From: Sinorhizobium fredii USDA 257
GTDB lineage: Bacteria > Pseudomonadota > Alphaproteobacteria > Rhizobiales > Rhizobiaceae
Direction: 5' to 3'
NCBI RefSeq assembly: GCF_000265205.3
Contig: NT_187154.1
Coordinates: 1 to 12,375 of the forward strand
Length of the DNA: 12,375 bases
Under the pieces are notes generated by a model. It was not told the origin of the DNA. It was given only the letters and a program-made list of their open reading frames with translations, and did no database searches. Shown here one piece after another: positions 9,227-12,375 of this stretch (its first letter is position 1; the number at the start of each line of letters is the position of its first letter). The translations under genes were made by a program, and so were the position numbers.

Positions 9227-11308
9227 ATGACCGACGGCTCCAAACCGACCTTCGAAATCGGCATTGCGATGTCGGGCGCGATTTCGGCGGGCGCCTATTC
9301 GGCCGGAGTCTTCGACTTTTTGATCCAGGCACTCGACGCATGGGAAAAGGCAAAGGCGGAGGGGGCCCCCGACTTGCCGGAATACGACGTTCGCCTGAAG
9401 GCGCTCTCCGGGGCCTCTGCTGGCGCGATCACCGCCGCCATTGGCGTGATCGCCGCCGGCGGCCGCGAGGCTCCCGCGACCTTCCCAAGTCCCGCCCCCG
9501 GCAGCCAGAACATCCGCTTCACTCTCGGACGTCTTTACCGGTCCTGGGTGACCCGCCCGACGCTGGTTTCCCCCGACGGCTCACCCGACCTGCTGTCGCT
9601 CAAAGACCTGGCGGGCGGGCGGCCCGTCATCTCGGTTTTAAACGCCAACGTGTTGACCGCGATTGGGGCTGAGGCGTTGGAGGCGACGGGTACCCTCAGC
9701 CCACGCCCCTATGTCGCCAGTTCGCTCCATTTCTACATGATGCTGTCGAACTTGCGCGGCGTGCCTTACGCGATCCACTTCAGCGGCGGTCAATACAACA
9801 TGATGACGCACGCCGACCGCGTGCACTACGTGGTCGAGGGCATCGGCACGTGGAAGCCGTCCCCCAGCCCCTTCGCCGACACAGATTCGGGCACGTCGAT
9901 CGCGGCCACGTCACTGTTCGGCGCAACGGGCGCGTCGACGCGCCCGCCGGAATGGCTTGCCTTCGCCAATGCCGCCCTCGCCTCCGGCGCCTTCCCGATT
10001 GGCCTTTCACCGCGCGTGATAGCGACGGCCACCTCGCAATATGCAAAGGCGAAGTTTCCGATTTCCGAGGATCAATCAGAGCTCAAACCAATACCCACGT
10101 GGCCGGACGCGTGGCATGTCCCGTCGTCGCAAGACTATCCCTTTTCGTTCGTCTCTGTCGATGGTGGCCTCATCAACAACGACCCGTTCGAATATGTCCG
10201 CTTCACCCTGATGAAGGACCCGCCCCGGCCCAATGAACGGAACGCCGAAAAGACCGATCGAGCCGTTATCATGATCGCGCCCTTTCCCGAGGGGCCACCT
10301 TTTCTCGGCGATGGCGAACCGCCGCTCGGGGTGCTCAGCATTGCCAGGCGCGTGGTGACGGCGCTCCGCCAGCAGGTACGCTTCAAGCCTGATCAGTTGC
10401 TCGCCGTCGCCGCCGAAGGCACCCACAGCCGGTTCATGATCTCGCCACACCGCGTGCCGCCTAGTACGCCCGGCGGCGAGGAGCGGGAGGAGACCTTCTC
10501 GATCGCAAGCGGTTTGCTCGGCGGCTTCGGCGGTTTCGTCCTGGAGGCGTTCCGCGACCACGACTACCAGCTCGGCCGCCGTAACTGCCAATATTTCTTG
10601 ATGCGCCATCTCACCATCGACAAGAACCATCAGACGCTACACGGGCCGGAGGGCGCAGCCGAACGGCGAAACGCGGTGATCAGCAAGACCCTTTCGGACG
10701 GCAGCATGCATGACTATGTACCGATCATTCCCCTCGTCGGCGATGCCCTGCCGGAGGTGCCCTATCCTCGCTGGGCGCGAATAGACGAAAACGCCTTCGC
10801 ATTGCTGGTCAAACGCATCGAGGCGCGACTGGTCGCCGTCGCGCGGCGTCTTGTCAGCACCGAGACGACGAGCGCTCGCATGAAGCTCGGGCTGAACTTC
10901 CTGCTGCTCGTCGGCCGGAATAGGATCGTCGACTATATCCGCCTGACACTTCTGCAGGAGCTGGTGATGCGCGACCAGATCGAAGGCTGGCCTCTCCCGG
11001 CGGCCGACTTACGGCCGGACTTTGTGCGCGCCGTCCTCGCGGCTCTTCTCGATCCCGCTTTCGACTTGCGCACAGAAGCAGGCATCGCCCGCACCACCAA
11101 ACTTGATACCTCTCTGGTCCGAGAAATTCTCAGTACCCTCGCCGGCGCCGCGGGTGCGAACTGCCAGGTGTGGCTTGCGCCGTGGACCCGGACCGACGAG
11201 CCTTTGCTCTACACCCTGGTTTCACGCCGTCCCTCCTTCCTTGCCACATTACTGCAAGGTCGGACCCCTGCGCGATTATTCGCAAAGCCTGTCGTAGATC
11301 GGAAATAG
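9227..11308 (+). CDS. Large patatin-family phospholipase/acyl hydrolase
   Basis: A predicted serine lipid acyl hydrolase of 693 residues, in the size class of the bacterial patatin-related proteins. Residues numbered from ATG 9227. The oxyanion-hole loop is MSGAISAGAYSAG (about 15-27) instead of the common GGGxRG. The nucleophile is in GASAG (Ser64), and the catalytic Asp is in VDGGLINNDPFE (Asp312), completing the Ser-Asp dyad. A later conserved-looking block FRDHDYQLGRRNCQYFL (about 442-458) and a long helical C-terminal extension of roughly 230 residues have no function I can name. There is no signal peptide, so the protein is probably cytoplasmic or peripheral on the membrane. It follows the di-haem gene by 78 nt on the same strand, suggesting an operon. 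It would release fatty acids from membrane or storage lipids, possibly feeding the haem enzymes; the link is inference. Confidence 0.88.
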   Translation: MTDGSKPTFEIGIAMSGAISAGAYSAGVFDFLIQALDAWEKAKAEGAPDLPEYDVRLKALSGASAGAITAAIGVIAAGGREAPATFPSPAPGSQNIRFTLGRLYRSWVTRPTLVSPDGSPDLLSLKDLAGGRPVISVLNANVLTAIGAEALEATGTLSPRPYVASSLHFYMMLSNLRGVPYAIHFSGGQYNMMTHADRVHYVVEGIGTWKPSPSPFADTDSGTSIAATSLFGATGASTRPPEWLAFANAALASGAFPIGLSPRVIATATSQYAKAKFPISEDQSELKPIPTWPDAWHVPSSQDYPFSFVSVDGGLINNDPFEYVRFTLMKDPPRPNERNAEKTDRAVIMIAPFPEGPPFLGDGEPPLGVLSIARRVVTALRQQVRFKPDQLLAVAAEGTHSRFMISPHRVPPSTPGGEEREETFSIASGLLGGFGGFVLEAFRDHDYQLGRRNCQYFLMRHLTIDKNHQTLHGPEGAAERRNAVISKTLSDGSMHDYVPIIPLVGDALPEVPYPRWARIDENAFALLVKRIEARLVAVARRLVSTETTSARMKLGLNFLLLVGRNRIVDYIRLTLLQELVMRDQIEGWPLPAADLRPDFVRAVLAALLDPAFDLRTEAGIARTTKLDTSLVREILSTLAGAAGANCQVWLAPWTRTDEPLLYTLVSRRPSFLATLLQGRTPARLFAKPVVDRK

Positions 11309-11371
11309 CAAAGACTCGTGCGCTGCGAACTTCAGCAGCCAACTGAGACTTTCCGCTAGAGCATCGGACAT

Positions 11372-12325
11372 TTAATCGGACGCATATCCAGCTTCCTTGA
11401 GGTAGTTCCAGCAATCGGTTCTGTTGAAGAGGTCGCAGATGTTGCCGATTGCCTTCCAGAGTGCGTCGAAGGTTCTGGCTGCGGCGGCGCGCAGGTGCGC
11501 CTTGAGTTTGGCGAAGGCCATCTCGATAGGGTTGAGGTCCGGACTGTAGGGCGGCAGGAACAGGAACCAGGCGCCCCTGTCTCTGAGGCATTCTGCGGCG
11601 CGTGCGCTCTTGTGGAAGGCGAGGTTGTCGAGGATGACGACGTCGCCCTTGGCAAGGGTCGGCGCGAGCTGGGTTTCGACCCAGGTGTCGAAGGCCGGCC
11701 GGTTGATCGCCTTCTCGATCACCCAGGGGGCGGTGATGCCATGGCAGCGCAGCCCGGCGATGAAGGTCTGCGTTTTCCAGTGGCCGAACGGCGCATCGGC
11801 GATGAGCCTCGTGCCGCGCAGGCTGCGGCCGCGCAGCCGCACCATCTTGGTGTTCACCGAGGTCTCGTCGACGAAGACGAGGCGATGGGGCTCGAGCCGC
11901 ATCCTCGGCTGGCGCAGCTCGATCCAGACGCGCCGCTCAGCCCGGATCGCCGCGCGTGCGCGCTCCGACGCCATCAGGACTTTTTTATATGTGAAGCCGC
12001 GCCGACACAGGAAACGGGAAAGCTCGGCCGGGGCGGCCTTCATGCCTCGTTCCGCCGAAAGCCGGGCCGCCAGTTCCGGCATGGTGATGTCCGGCTTTGC
12101 TTCAACCGCCGCGACCAGGAAAGCCTCGAAAGCCACAAGCCGACCGCCCGGCGGGCGGCCCTGACGGACCGGCGCCGCCGTCCCATGCCGCTCAACGCGC
12201 TGCATCAGCTTGACTGCAAAACTCTCACTGACCCCGAAATGGCGCGCCGCAGCACGCCGAGAATGCCCCGCCTCGACAAACCCAACAACGCGATCACGAA
12301 GATCCGACGAATAGCTCTTGCCCAT
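11372..12325 (-). CDS. IS630-family transposase
   Basis: Tc1/mariner-type DDE transposase of 317 residues that moves the IS630 element by cut and paste into TA sites. N-terminal helix-turn-helix segments are visible ([19 protein letters not shown], then [19 protein letters not shown]), followed by a second DNA-binding region and [10 protein letters not shown]. The catalytic triad is D153 in FVDETSVN, D233 in [11 protein letters not shown] and E268 in [16 protein letters not shown]. The last two are 35 apart, the spacing expected for this superfamily. I start at ATG 12325 because GGAGGT (plus-strand 12331-12336) lies 5 nt upstream. An ATG 13 codons further upstream (12364) adds residues of no family character. 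A single uninterrupted frame, no programmed frameshift needed, so likely active. Confidence 0.92.
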   Translation of the reverse strand: MGKSYSSDLRDRVVGFVEAGHSRRAAARHFGVSESFAVKLMQRVERHGTAAPVRQGRPPGGRLVAFEAFLVAAVEAKPDITMPELAARLSAERGMKAAPAELSRFLCRRGFTYKKVLMASERARAAIRAERRVWIELRQPRMRLEPHRLVFVDETSVNTKMVRLRGRSLRGTRLIADAPFGHWKTQTFIAGLRCHGITAPWVIEKAINRPAFDTWVETQLAPTLAKGDVVILDNLAFHKSARAAECLRDRGAWFLFLPPYSPDLNPIEMAFAKLKAHLRAAAARTFDALWKAIGNICDLFNRTDCWNYLKEAGYASD

Positions 12326-12330
12326 GATCC

Positions 12331-12336
12331 ACCTCC
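12331..12336 (-). promoter_or_regulatory. Ribosome binding site of the IS630 transposase
   Basis: GGAGGT on the minus strand, 5 nt before ATG 12325. It settles the start against the upstream in-frame ATG at 12364. Confidence 0.6.
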
Positions 12337-12375
12337 CATCACGGTGAATCACAAATCTCCGCAAAAGGGGAATCG

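Larger units (their letters stand above)
11359..12375 (-). mobile_element. IS630-family insertion sequence (right end outside window)
   Basis: The left end appears to start after the TA dinucleotide at 11357-11358, the usual IS630 target, with GAGCATCGGACATTTAATCG. The motif ATCGGAC occurs twice there (11363-11369 and 11375-11381 with a leading A). The transposase stop TAA (11374-11372) lies within this end. The opposite end is not reached; the window stops at ...GGGGAATCG. It inserted about 50 bp beyond the patatin stop and did not damage that gene. Confidence 0.75.

Overview
The window looks like accessory DNA (symbiotic or other large plasmid, or island) of a GC-rich alphaproteobacterium of the Rhizobium/Sinorhizobium/Agrobacterium group. 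The basis is codon use, a VirK-type gene remnant, and rhizobial-looking transposases of three families packed into about 12 kb. This assignment is inference, since no chromosomal marker is present.

Layout. (1) 1-1475, plus strand: a PoyD-type radical SAM peptide epimerase, i.e. a RiPP maturation enzyme that converts L- to D-residues. Its reading frame is open to the left edge, so its 5' end and probably its precursor peptide lie outside the window. (2) 1476-2282: a convergent, broken virK-like gene (minus strand, two compensating frameshifts) that still has a signal peptide and RBS, followed by unassigned DNA. (3) 2283-4916: an apparently intact IS21-family element (istA and istB overlapping by ATGA, repeated terminal binding sites, perfect 6-bp target duplication CTCAGC). 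(4) 4923-5755: more than 800 bp without a recognisable gene. It contains a compact three-stem fold, three CATATGT repeats, a 14-nt copy of the IS21 tip, and the 3' flank of the next transposase, a possible guide (bridge/seek) RNA site. (5) 5756-6655, minus: an N-terminally truncated IS110/IS1111-type transposase. (6) 6652-6742: a 91-bp relic of istA, 90/91 identical to the istA in this window, sitting exactly between two truncated genes. (7) 6742-7305: the C-terminal half of a catalase-superfamily haem protein, beheaded at the relic. (8) 7358-9148 and 9227-11308: a membrane-anchored di-haem cytochrome c peroxidase/RoxA-like protein and a large patatin-family lipase. (9) 11359-12375, minus: an IS630-family element, cut by the right edge.

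How it fits together. The most interesting unit is the catalase-like, di-haem and patatin row. All three genes are on one strand with short gaps. A lipid acyl hydrolase next to two different haem oxidation proteins suggests a lipid release and oxidation/peroxide-handling module that has not, to my knowledge, been characterised. Here the catalase-like gene has been decapitated by IS-mediated rearrangement, while the other two remain intact. The second interesting item is the PoyD-type epimerase with no precursor visible. Everything between these two units is mobile-element debris from several insertion and deletion events.
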